64,000 nt of DNA, taken from the NCBI GenBank assembly GCA_016745215.1, contig CP050890.1, forward strand, positions 7,209,001 to 7,273,000. Direction: 5' to 3'. Within the stretch, counting starts at the first letter, position 1; every line of letters starts with the position of its first letter. The position numbers and the translations under genes were made by a program. This document shows, piece after piece, positions 18,198 to 26,737 of the stretch. The stretch comes from Thiohalocapsa sp. PB-PSB1 (GTDB lineage Bacteria; Pseudomonadota; Gammaproteobacteria; Chromatiales; Chromatiaceae). Under the pieces are notes generated by a model, which made no database searches, had not been told where the DNA came from, and was given only the letters and a program-made list of their open reading frames with translations.

Positions 18198-20076
18198 ACT
18201 GATTTTCCTGTTCGAGAAACACGTAACTCATTGACTGAATTGATTTAAACGCCAATTCAGGATTTCACGCGGGTGGCTACATCGCGATCTGCAAAAGACC
18301 CAGTATCTCTTCCTGCTCTGGTGTCAGCATGCTGTTCTGATCGAACTCCACACCATTGACCGCGACTCTGTTACGGGTGATCTGAGCTAAACACTCGATC
18401 ACACCATGGAAGGTCCAACGCCTTTCCGAACCCTGCCCATCCGCTGCGAACAATGGTGCCAGGCGCTGTTCCATATGCCATTGCAGGTAATACGACAGCA
18501 TGCAGAGAAAGACATGGCTACGGATGCGTTCATCCGTCTTATGGTAAACAGGGCGGATCTCCAATTGTACGGTCTTGAGACTGCGAAAGGCGCGCTCGAC
18601 AAACGTCAAACTCTTGTACGCGTTGACAACCTCAAGGGTATTCATCGCGTCCTGGTCGACATCGCTGGCGATAATGTAACAGCCGTCGAATTGTTGTTCC
18701 TCGGCCACCTTGTCCATATCGATTGACCAGACCAATCGATGCTGAGAGGATTTCGCACGGTCGGGGTCAGCATCAATCGACCATTGGATGAACTTGCCCA
18801 CCTTATATTTCGCCAGGATCTTTCCGACACGTGCGCCGAGGGTCTCAACAGTTGCTGCGCGTTTGTAGGCTGCGATATCGGCTAAGGCGTCCGTGGTTAA
18901 TTTCAGAAGACGTTTACGCGTGTCGTGCTCGTTGTGCGCGGTCTGTGGGTTGCGACAGAGACAGTAACGTCGCATCGGCTCTGCGGGGTCAGTCACCTCA
19001 CAGATACTGCGCTCATCGAATAGGTCCATGGCAATGACTTGTTTGTTGAGCAAGTTTCTCATCTCACCATGCGTCAAGGCGCTGATCGTCTGCAAGTCTT
19101 TCTCGTCCTTGAGAGATGCGATGTTACTGTGCGTCAGCATTCCACGATCGCCGACAAAGACGATCTTCTCGATACCATAGTCAACTTTGATTTCATGCAC
19201 TTTGTCGATCACCGTGGTCTCATCTTTGGTATTGCCCGCAAAGACTTCCACGCCAACCGGACAGCCCTGCGCTGTACAGATGAGCCCGACCACGATTTGC
19301 TCGTGCCCCTTTTTGCCATCACGATTGTAACCAAACCTCACCAGCTCGCTGTCCTTGTATTCGCCTTCGAAATAGATACTGGTGATATCGTAGAGCACCA
19401 GATGGCCGTCTTTGAGATGACGGCGCGTCAGATTCCTTTGAATCGCTTTCTGACGTTGCAGCAGTCGATCCATCGGCTCATAGCAATGGGTATCGACATC
19501 GGGCGGCTCGGCGATGCCGCAGAGCTCCCATAGGCAGGTATTGGGATGGTGGTTGCACAAGGCGAGCTTGCTTCCGGCATGGATCAGACGACCAACGATC
19601 ATTGCTAAGGCGCCATTTACCCAAAGCTCTGGATGCGAATAGAGCACCCGATGCAACCCCAGTTGTCTGGCGATGGTCAGGATCGCATAACTGGCACCGT
19701 ATTCCTTGCTGTTGAGGATATGGAACGCCTGCGGGTCATCGATGGGGACAACTTGCTCGCGGAAGGCGAGCTGGAGGAGCTTGAGTTGCTCCAGTGAGCA
19801 GCCAGTGATGCGTCCGTGCTGGGTATGGCGCATTTTGCCGTTCTCGCGAAACGTGGTGCGCACGATCCCAACTGGACTCTTGCGAGAGGTCTGGATCTCA
19901 AGGTGCAAATTGCCATGTGCTGTATGCATGGCTAAATAATAGCTCAAATAAAAGATAAATCAAGTGCAAAATAATTGCATTTGCATGGCTACAAAATGAA
20001 AAAAGTCAGGAGCAAGAAAGCGAGCAATCACGCGGGCTAGAGGCGAAAATCGGTCGATTTTGAGCCGGAAGATCGG
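18198..20076 (-). mobile_element. IS1634-family insertion sequence with 5-bp target duplication
   Basis: The element splits repeat R. TCGAG is duplicated at 18193-18197 and 20077-20081. The intact R copy at 47598-47885 shows the empty site with a single CTCGA, which fixes the ends precisely. The termini are imperfect inverted repeats (CTGATTTTCCTGTTC against CCGATCTTCCGGCTC). Confidence 0.88.
18277..19929 (-). CDS. IS1634-family transposase
   Basis: This intact 550-residue transposase starts at the ATG at 19929 (MHTAHGNLHLEIQTSRKSP). A TTG at 19947 is an alternative. Family blocks are visible in order: HGRITGCSLEQLKLLQ, LYDITSIYFEGEY with the first catalytic Asp, GYNRDGKKGHEQIVVGL, FVGDRGMLT with the second Asp, VERAFRSLKTVQLEIRPVYH with the Glu, and FLCMLSYYLQWHME. 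It is one of two undamaged transposases in the window. It catalyses cut-and-paste or related movement of its own element. Confidence 0.93.
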   Translation of the reverse strand: MHTAHGNLHLEIQTSRKSPVGIVRTTFRENGKMRHTQHGRITGCSLEQLKLLQLAFREQVVPIDDPQAFHILNSKEYGASYAILTIARQLGLHRVLYSHPELWVNGALAMIVGRLIHAGSKLALCNHHPNTCLWELCGIAEPPDVDTHCYEPMDRLLQRQKAIQRNLTRRHLKDGHLVLYDITSIYFEGEYKDSELVRFGYNRDGKKGHEQIVVGLICTAQGCPVGVEVFAGNTKDETTVIDKVHEIKVDYGIEKIVFVGDRGMLTHSNIASLKDEKDLQTISALTHGEMRNLLNKQVIAMDLFDERSICEVTDPAEPMRRYCLCRNPQTAHNEHDTRKRLLKLTTDALADIAAYKRAATVETLGARVGKILAKYKVGKFIQWSIDADPDRAKSSQHRLVWSIDMDKVAEEQQFDGCYIIASDVDQDAMNTLEVVNAYKSLTFVERAFRSLKTVQLEIRPVYHKTDERIRSHVFLCMLSYYLQWHMEQRLAPLFAADGQGSERRWTFHGVIECLAQITRNRVAVNGVEFDQNSMLTPEQEEILGLLQIAM

Positions 20077-20166
20077 TCGAGAGAGAAAACGCCCTATGCC
20101 ATTCGGTCATTAGAAGCTCGACGTCTAGCGTGCGGCCATCGAGTCTGTCGGCTGGGCCTAGCGCTA
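20077..20166 (-). repeat. Repeat R, interrupted copy, second half
   Basis: The reverse complement of this block (TAGCGCTAGGCCCAGCCGAC to TTTTCTCTCTCGA) matches 47598-47690 with few differences. With 18109-18197 it reconstitutes one R element. Confidence 0.85.
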
Positions 20167-20343
20167 GGCTGTTGAAATCTGCTGTCTCACTAAAACAAGA
20201 GCTTCCCGGTTTATGGATGCTTCGTCGGTGTCGGGATCGGTGTCAAGGTCGGAATTAGGGATTGGTATCGAGCTGGCTGCTTTGATCGATGAGCGGATTC
20301 GATTCCGATTCCGATAGGGGTGTAACCCGTCCTCCGCGCCGTC

Positions 20344-21347
20344 TCAGGCCGTCATAGGCAGATGGAATGAGGAGTCATTGGCGGCTCGGACAGGATAGAG
20401 TGCTTGTTGTTGCTGTTCGATATGGGACTTCATAAACGCCTCCCAATGGCCATGAATATGGATACAGCGTAACCCCAGCATCGATTGTGCGCCTTGCATC
20501 ACCCAACGCATTCCCGTGCCCTCCACGTGTCGACAAGCGCCCTCGATGACCCCGGAGGCAACCGGGTAGCCGGCCGCCAAATAGTCCTGGTAGCGCATAC
20601 GATGGGCATTTTTCTTCAAGTAGCCGCACGCCTTGTCCACCGGCTTACGCTGTGAATCGCTGAGTTGCTGGTGGGTCGCTTGCCAGCGAAATCCGCGCAT
20701 GACGCCCTGCACTTGACCGCGCAGAATCCGCCCGATTCGCTCCTTAACCAAGGGAATCTGTTGGTGTATCGGTTGCTGCGGATACAAGGCTTGAACCGCC
20801 TTCCAGACGTAGGAGCTGGCATGGAGCAGGTCCAGAATTTCAATGAGAGAGCCATCGCGTTGTAGCTCTTCGCCCATCTCCCAGAGCGTTTCCTCGCCAT
20901 CCATGATCAGAATCTGCAAATGCGTTCCACAAGGATTGCGTTGCCGATATTCGTCCGCCAACCAATGGCAAATCTCTTCCCGAGCCGGTTGTAGCGTATC
21001 CGCCTCATCGCGCTGCAGGCTGGCGCGAAGGTGTTTGCACAGCGGCTTGGGCGAGGTTTGGCGGTCTGTTCCGGGCGTTTTCCATCTGGGGTTCGAAACA
21101 GCGACTCCAACACCTCCTCCGGGGTGCGGGGGTTGGGTTCAATGCTATAGGCGGCCCCCAGAATGGCCATCTTTTTCTTGCCACTGTGGCTCTTTGGCGG
21201 TTTGCTCTCCATACACGCCGGTTTGTAGGTATCCTGATCATTGGGCTCATCGACCGCCTTCTCTTCGGCGCTTTTGCGCATCACCACCCCTTTACCATCG
21301 GCCGTGCCGACGACAAGCCGGGTACCTTGCGCCGGTTCTACTTCCAC
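20344..21347 (-). pseudogene. ISKra4-family transposase, 5'-truncated and frameshifted
   Basis: The minus strand begins inside the family's core (GTRLVVGTADGKGVVMR, then PEEVLESLFRTPDGKRPE). A frameshift near 21045-21060 follows. The second frame runs CKHLRASLQRDEADTLQPAR, ILIMDGEETLW, ILDLLHASSYVWKA and GYPVASGVIEGACRHVEGTG, then MRWVMQGAQSML. The signature SGVIEGACR..GMRW is typical of ISKra4. About the first third is missing and the 5' end abuts the decarboxylase-like remnant at about 21350. Confidence 0.85.
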
Positions 21348-21420
21348 TTGGTTGTCCCAGTAGGACTGTGGAGCCTGGGAGCCGGAACCGCGCGCAGGGC
21401 CGGGATGATGATCCAGCCGC

Positions 21421-21700
21421 TCAGGGTGCGGCCGAGCGGACGGTGGCGATGCGGGCGCGGACAGGGATGTTGCTGGAATTCAGGCCGGGCTCCTGCCCGT
21501 GCAGATCGAAATCCAATTGGACGCCGGGGCGGAGGAGCAGGACGTGCGTGGCGCCGCCGAAATGGAACATGCCGAGCTCGTCGCCCTTGTTCACGTGCCA
21601 AGGAACAGCGGGCAATTTGGCGAGCGCGGCGCCGGCCTCGGGCACCGGCCAGGCACCCGGGCAAGCCGCGCCAGCAGGTCCCGATGCGCGCGGCTCGCCC
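21421..21700 (-). pseudogene. Phosphatidylserine decarboxylase-like C-terminal remnant
   Basis: The minus strand reads PAVPWHVNKGDELGMFHFGG, then ATHVLLLRPGVQLDFDL and NSSNIPVRARIATV to a TGA at 21421-21423. This is the C-terminal block of PSD-like pyruvoyl enzymes (KGDELGMF.FGG, then RPGV). The N-terminal bulk is absent. At the self-cleavage site the family has Ser before Thr (GST), but here the sequence is GGATH, with Ala. A pyruvoyl group could not form, which supports decay or a non-decarboxylase descendant. The remnant sits between the ISKra4 fragment and the CotH gene. Confidence 0.7.
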
Positions 21701-21708
21701 CGCCCCTG

Positions 21709-23895
21709 CTATTGCCCGCCGCCCGCGTCTTCGAGCCGCTCGAAGCGGTACTGGTAGGTGTCGTCGTTGAAGGTGATGGCGTAGGTACCCGGCTGATCGA
21801 CGAAGATGTCGCTCACCGAGCCGCCGCCGTTGTCCGCGCGGGTGATGGCGGTTCCCTCGCACACCGGCTCGGTGCGACAGGCCTGGTCGGTATCGCCGAA
21901 GTTGTAGGTCCAGTCGCCGTTGATGTCGAGCTTGAAGCGGCTCGGCCGGTCGCTGGTCTCGGCAAAGGTCGCTTGGGTCCGCCACAGGTGGTCGTCGACC
22001 AGCTCCATTGGCGTCGTTTGCCAGCCGTTGGGCGTGCCGCGGAAGTAGACATGCTTGAAGCGCGCCTCCTTGCAGTCCGGCTCGCAGGCGCGCGCCTGCC
22101 GAACGACCGTGAGATACGGCTTGGCCGGGTCCAGGGTGTCGAGCCTGAAGGTATAGCGGCCCGATTCGGGGATCCGGATGTTCAGGTTCTGCACGGCGGA
22201 GACACGGGCCTTCTGCGCCAGGCCGTACGGAATGGACAGGCTGAGCCGCTCGCTGCCGGGCCAGGCGCCGAAATCGGTCGCGGCGGACCAATCGGCATCG
22301 GCCACCTTGAAGCTGTAGTCGCCGGCGTCCAGGTCGGCAGTGACTTGGTAGAGGCGATCGGCATCGCCGGGCTGAAAGCGCAAGGCCGGCTTCACGTCCC
22401 AGCCGTCGAGCCCGCGCAGGTACAGCCGCGCGCCGTCCATCGTGGCGCCCGGCTGCAGGCTGTCGCGCAGATTGCGCTGCTTTACGCGGAAGAAGTTGGT
22501 GTTGGCGTCACCGCCGAGGACCCGGTACCAGGGGTTCGCGCCCCACCAGGGCGGCTCGTCGCTGATGGACCCGTACTGGCCGGTGGGGTTGGCGACGTGG
22601 GGGCCGATCAGGCGGTGATAGCCGCGGATGATGTCGCGATTGCGGTCGGCGTCGAGCAGGCCGTCGTTGGCCAGCGCGAGCAGGTAGCCCTTGTATTCGT
22701 CGAGGAAGGTCGGGTAGCCCAAGAGCTTGCCGATCAGTGGCACATTCGCATTGCCGAGCTTGGTGAATTCACGCCAGTTGCCCCGGCCGCTGTCGTCGAG
22801 CAGGCTGGGGGGCGTCGTCCCCAGGGCGTTGTCGTAGTCCATCGGGATGAAATAGAGGACGCCGTCTTCATCGAAATAGAAGTTGAAGTTGTTGGTGTTG
22901 ACCCAGTAGCCGTCGGTCTGGCCCAGGGCGACGTCGGCGGCCATCGCCTTCAGGAACAGGCTGACATCCATGTGCGCGCGCACCCAGTCGACAAAGGCCT
23001 GCCCCTGGAGCCTGTCGAAGCTGTCGATGAAGGCCACCAGCTGGCGCTCGGCCTCGTCCGCGTCGTGCTTGCCGGCGCGTCCCAGCGCATAGGCCGGCTG
23101 GTAGGATTGCTCCCAGCTGTTGGCGTCGATCCGCTCCTCGCCGGCCTTGCCGCTATCGGCAAAGGGCAGGAAATCTGGGCGCCCCCAACGGGTCGTCTGC
23201 GGGCTCATGCCGCCTTTCCAGAGGTCGCCGTCGTTGTTGTGCTTGCCGAAGCGCGCGGTCAGGTAGGGCTTGGACAGGTTCTCCACCATGCGATAGACGC
23301 CCAGGTAGCGCTTGATGACGTCGCCGCCGCGGTCGATCTCCATCTGCACCCGCGCGAAGGACGCCCGCGGCGCGGTCCAGACACCGAAGCGGTGCATGAA
23401 TTCCAGCCCGAACACGCCGCGAATCATGGTTGGATCATCGCCAGCGGCCTTGAACTTGATGCCCTTTTGGTCGTGAAACTCGTGCGCATCGTCGTCGACG
23501 AACTGGTTGAAGTCGACCTTGAAATTGAACGGGCGAATGTCGCTGATATCACCGCCCTGGGGCCGGCGGCGGTTGGTGTTGCCGCTGACGCGCACGCCGA
23601 CGTCCTTGATCTCCTGCGTTGGCTCATCGCCCTTTACCCAGTAGAAATCGGCCCGGACGTACTCCTCGTTGCGATAGTTGCGGTCGTAGAGTGAAACCAG
23701 GCGGTTCCATTCGCTTTCGGGAATCTTGATGAAGACCTGCGGCAGCGCGTCGATGTCGAAGACATAGTTCAGGTCCGCATCGGCCTGCACGTCATTGCCG
23801 TCGGCAAGCGCCCACAGGCCCTGGCTGAACAGCAGCAGCCATGCCATGGCGGCCAGGCTCAGAAGTCTCAGGGTCGTCGGTGCTCTCGCTCTCAT
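21709..23895 (-). CDS. CotH-kinase-family secreted protein with C-terminal beta module
   Basis: This 728-residue protein begins with a signal peptide (MAWLLLFSQGLWALADG). The CotH-type core spans about residues 45-420: VRVSGNTNRRRPQGGD, a KAAGDD segment, YLGVYRMVENLSKPYL, and PMDYDNALG (about 349-357), which corresponds to the metal-binding Asp motif of CotH kinases. The C-terminal ~250 residues contain beta-rich modules (GRYTFRLDTLDPAKPYLTV, then GTPNGWQTTPMELVDDHLWR, which resembles starch-binding or X25-type folds). CotH domains phosphorylate extracellular proteins or serve as adhesins. It lies 38 bp after the propeller gene on the same strand. The gene at 7633-8289 is its internally deleted paralogue. 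Confidence 0.82.
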   Translation of the reverse strand: MRARAPTTLRLLSLAAMAWLLLFSQGLWALADGNDVQADADLNYVFDIDALPQVFIKIPESEWNRLVSLYDRNYRNEEYVRADFYWVKGDEPTQEIKDVGVRVSGNTNRRRPQGGDISDIRPFNFKVDFNQFVDDDAHEFHDQKGIKFKAAGDDPTMIRGVFGLEFMHRFGVWTAPRASFARVQMEIDRGGDVIKRYLGVYRMVENLSKPYLTARFGKHNNDGDLWKGGMSPQTTRWGRPDFLPFADSGKAGEERIDANSWEQSYQPAYALGRAGKHDADEAERQLVAFIDSFDRLQGQAFVDWVRAHMDVSLFLKAMAADVALGQTDGYWVNTNNFNFYFDEDGVLYFIPMDYDNALGTTPPSLLDDSGRGNWREFTKLGNANVPLIGKLLGYPTFLDEYKGYLLALANDGLLDADRNRDIIRGYHRLIGPHVANPTGQYGSISDEPPWWGANPWYRVLGGDANTNFFRVKQRNLRDSLQPGATMDGARLYLRGLDGWDVKPALRFQPGDADRLYQVTADLDAGDYSFKVADADWSAATDFGAWPGSERLSLSIPYGLAQKARVSAVQNLNIRIPESGRYTFRLDTLDPAKPYLTVVRQARACEPDCKEARFKHVYFRGTPNGWQTTPMELVDDHLWRTQATFAETSDRPSRFKLDINGDWTYNFGDTDQACRTEPVCEGTAITRADNGGGSVSDIFVDQPGTYAITFNDDTYQYRFERLEDAGGGQ

Positions 23896-23933
23896 GGGTT
23901 TAGCCTCGTTGTGGTTGAAGAATCGCCGCCCGG

Positions 23934-24875
23934 TCAGGGCAGGTCGAAGATGTGGATGGATTGGTCTTTGTGCCTGGTGTAGGCGGGCTGGCTCGCCTTG
24001 CTGCGGTCCGACACGAGCACGACGCGACGCTCGCCGATCCAGCTCACGCCTTCGATATTACCGTAGATCCTGTAGCCGCCGTTGCCGACATGGCCGTCCC
24101 GGTCGCCCTCGGGCAGCGCGTAGATCTCGCCCGGTCCGGTATAGGCCCAATCGCCGTCGCTCAGCCGGCCGATCCAAAGCCGTGCATCCTCCTGCGAGGT
24201 GATTGCCACGCGGCCGTTGCCGTCGATGGCGATGTCCGAATAGTCGCCGAAGTCGACCGGCGCCGGAATGCGCGCGACCGTTTGCCAATGCTCGCCGTGC
24301 TGCTGCATCACGAGCACCATGCCGCTGCTTTCGATGAGGCCCAGGAGGTAGTCTTCGCCGTGGCGCCTCACCCACGCAATGCCCTCGATGCCCTTGTTGC
24401 GCCGGTGCCGGGGGAAGGCATGATCCGTCCATTCGCTGCCCTGGTAGTCGAGATCGATGTCGTATTCGCGGATCTGGGCATAGTAGGCACCGTGCCGCCG
24501 CGCCGTTTCGATCACGACGTAGAGGTTTTCGGTGCCGTGGGAGTCCCAGGTGATCCCCTCGAAGCCGGAGCCGGAGCCGGATACGCCCTCGAGGGTGTTG
24601 GCCTTGCTGTTGTGGGGAAGCTCGGCGGCGATCCTGGCAATCTCATAGCGGTTGTCGAAGACGACGTAGAAAAAGCCGTCGCGGTACTGCACGCCGCTGG
24701 CCTCGAAGGCATCGCGATGATCAAAGCCCGGCAGCAGCTTGTAGAGCTTGGCCTCGGTAATGGTCGGAGCCAGGACCGTCACAGTCGCGCTGACGGCTCC
24801 AATCTGCTCGGCACGCGGGCTGGCGCAAAGGCCGGCCAGGACGGTCATGACCGCGGCAGCGCCATGCTGCCTCAT
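23934..24875 (-). CDS. Secreted beta-propeller protein (phytase-like/SdiA-regulated type)
   Basis: The ATG at 24875 gives a signal peptide (MRQHGAAAVMTVLAGLCASP); an in-frame start 39 bases upstream would add a non-signal leader. The remaining ~290 residues show propeller-blade repeats: YRDGFFYVVFDNRYEIARI, GFEGITWDSHGTENLYVVIE, KGIEGIAWVRRHGEDYLLGL, DYSDIAIDGNGRVAITSQED and NIEGVSWIGERRVVLVSDRS. The 'EGI.W' blade pattern is seen in esterase-like-phytase and SdiA-regulated domains. It is upstream of the CotH gene and probably co-transcribed. No enzyme activity can be assigned with confidence. Confidence 0.65.
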   Translation of the reverse strand: MRQHGAAAVMTVLAGLCASPRAEQIGAVSATVTVLAPTITEAKLYKLLPGFDHRDAFEASGVQYRDGFFYVVFDNRYEIARIAAELPHNSKANTLEGVSGSGSGFEGITWDSHGTENLYVVIETARRHGAYYAQIREYDIDLDYQGSEWTDHAFPRHRRNKGIEGIAWVRRHGEDYLLGLIESSGMVLVMQQHGEHWQTVARIPAPVDFGDYSDIAIDGNGRVAITSQEDARLWIGRLSDGDWAYTGPGEIYALPEGDRDGHVGNGGYRIYGNIEGVSWIGERRVVLVSDRSKASQPAYTRHKDQSIHIFDLP

Positions 24876-24959
24876 CGTCGTCACGACCACCGCCCCCCGT
24901 CTCGGGCCCGGCAACGGAATAGAGGCATTCGGCGCATGGCCGGATGCTCCGGGGCCATC

Positions 24960-25128
24960 TCAGTGCCCAAGCTCGTCTCCATTCCGGCACGGGCGCAGGC
25001 GCAGGCCGAGCAGTCCGGTTGCGAGCAGGGCCAGGGTCGCGGGCAAATGTTGCATGGGGTTGCGTTGCAGGGATTGATCGGAGGCATTGGTGTTGCAAAT
25101 ACCTTGCGGTAGATCGGGCGTTATCGAG
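24960..25128 (-). pseudogene. PEP-CTERM-like sorting tail remnant
   Basis: The minus strand reads QSLQRNPMQHLPATLALLAT, then GLLGLRLRPCRNG and a stop at 24960. The order PATLALL, hydrophobic Gly/Leu helix, Arg-rich end matches the C-terminal PEP-CTERM protein-sorting signal. Only a short upstream stretch remains before the 41-bp inverted repeat at 25130. It looks like the 3' end of a secreted-protein gene cut off by recombination. Confidence 0.45.
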
Positions 25129-25129
25129 A

Positions 25130-25170
25130 TCGGTTTGGCATCAAAACTCAGGACATTTCGACAGCCTAGC
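25130..25170 (-). repeat. 41-bp inverted repeat, right copy
   Basis: This is the reverse complement of 8460-8500 with one mismatch. It closes the 16.7-kb bracketed block and abuts the PEP-CTERM-like remnant. Confidence 0.85.
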
Positions 25171-25200
25171 ATCGAGCAGCTTGGCGAGTCGTGCCCGAAC

Positions 25201-25545
25201 TCATGTACCTGTCGCTCGCAGCAACTGCTCTCTCACATGCTTGCCCAGACTGCGACTGCGTAATCGGCGTAATTTAGGCTTGAGGCCAGCAAATGCGGAG
25301 TCGATTGCATCCTCGGGTTTTTTGTGCGCCTCACGAACGATGACTTGTTGGCGCTCTGGGGTGGTGGTCACTAGTTCGCAACGCACCCGGTGACCTTTGA
25401 GCGAATCGAATTCCTCAGCGATGCGGGCGCAGATTTCGAATTCCTGACTTGGAAAGCTTTTTTCAAGCGCTTGGGTGTGTCGTTCGATTCGGCGCACAAT
25501 CTTGCGATCCAGCGCAAGCGTATCTCCACTAATGCGTACGCTCAT
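25201..25545 (-). CDS. Ribosome hibernation-promoting factor-like protein (S30AE/RaiA type)
   Basis: The 114-residue protein starts at an ATG (25545) with a GAGG upstream. It shows the HPF layout: a short N-terminal strand (SVRISGDTLALD), a helix (KIVRRIERHTQALEKSFP), strands ending HRVRCELVTTTPERQQVIVR, and a second helix with the DAIDSAFAGLKPKLRRL pattern. It lacks the long C-terminal dimerisation extension of long HPFs. Such proteins bind the 30S decoding region in stationary phase. Sequence identity to the family is modest, so the function is probable rather than certain. Confidence 0.6.
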   Translation of the reverse strand: MSVRISGDTLALDRKIVRRIERHTQALEKSFPSQEFEICARIAEEFDSLKGHRVRCELVTTTPERQQVIVREAHKKPEDAIDSAFAGLKPKLRRLRSRSLGKHVREQLLRATGT

Positions 25546-26326
25546 TCACTACCTCGTATTCTTGGGACTCATAGAACTGGTACAACCACTTCGCCAAGGC
25601 CGGTCGGCTGGCGAAATACACGCTGGCAAATCCGAATGTCTACAGGAAAAGCGACGTGGGTATTGCCGAAGGTGTCGGCTGACGGTCGTATTTTTTGGGA
25701 GGGAGGATGGGACTGTTGCGGGATAGGTCGATCCCGCGGCGGATCGTTGCGATGGCCTGGTGCCATTCGGCGAGCCCAAGGTGACCCGCGTTCGCGGGTG
25801 GTGGACTTTAACATGTGGCGTTGCTCGTCATTGCTTATCCTTAAATCAAGTTGGCTCCGACTGTTCTCAACTTGTCTGAAAAAGTCGATTCGTTAAGGCG
25901 TCGAAGACTTGTTTCGAAATTGACCTTGGCCTGGTTGAGTTCAGCTTGGGTTGCAATGTGATGGCATTGGCGGATGCTGCAAGAAAATGGTAGTTCGTAT
26001 CCAAATACCAACTAGCCACGACCATTCGCAAAAATCATAACCAATGCGGCCAGCGCTGCAACTATGCGGGCTGCTCTGCAAGCAATCTTTTTGGGTGAGG
26101 CGATTGGTGGCTAACTGAAAGCCCCAAAGCCGAGGCCACCTAGACATGCATCTACATGGTATTGCCTAGATTTCATCTTGTTGGCGGGGAATGTACCACA
26201 AAATTTTTCGTCATGGTGCTATGAAATGTTGGTTAGCCTGCTTGCGCAGCAATGCTGTTGTGCAAGCATGCTTGCAGATTCTCGTACCAACAGAGCGATG
26301 AGTGGACCCTTCCGGCTTTACTATCC
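25546..26326. other. Gene-poor stretch, 780 bp
   Basis: I see no convincing gene. A small hairpin (GACCCGCGTTCGCGGGT, about 25783-25799) is the only clear structure. Open frames of 60-80 codons on both strands have no recognisable motifs or start signals. Confidence 0.5.
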
Positions 26327-26458
26327 GGCCTTGTTCATAAGCTCGGCCAAGACTGAGAGTTAACCTCGAAAGCCACAGTATTTTAACATTAAAATCAAAA
26401 TTTTACGGAAAAGCCCCGCGTACCCGCTGGTTACTTGATCGGAGTTATGAACAAGGCC
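26327..26458 (+). mobile_element. MITE-A copy 3 (132 bp)
   Basis: Nearly identical to the copy at 5676-5807, with the same GGCCTTGTTCATAA ends. It is flanked by TACTATCC (26319-26326) and TACCATCC (26459-26466), an 8-bp duplication with one mismatch. Confidence 0.93.
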
Positions 26459-26606
26459 TACCATCCTATGCTCTGGGACACCGTCGAAATGTGCCCAATA
26501 CTCTGATATTTTTAGGGAAATAGAGCGAAACAAATGCGAACTATTCCCCCGCGTCGTACTCATAGTCACTGAGCTTCTGCGAAGCTTTCTGACTCCTTGT
26601 CGTGTT

Positions 26607-26631
26607 CCCCGCCTTTGGCGGGGTTTTTTTT
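26607..26631 (+). terminator. Rho-independent terminator
   Basis: CCCCGCC-TTT-GGCGGGG is followed by eight T residues. It points rightward, but no protein gene on the plus strand precedes it within 25.5-26.6 kb. A small hairpin (AGCTTCTGCGAAGCT, about 26570-26585) lies just upstream, so it may end a short RNA. Confidence 0.85.
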
Positions 26632-26737
26632 GTCGACCCATGAAGTTTACATCAAGCAAGTTCATGTAGGCCAATGCTGCAATCCCAGCGCTACGATCAA
26701 GGCGACACCACTAACGATTTGAACAACGGCGTTCAAC

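Noticed and set aside
21499..23694. Long plus-strand frame (731 codons) opposite the CotH gene
   Set aside because: It is a GC-driven antisense frame without a signal peptide or motifs; the CotH reading on the minus strand has both.
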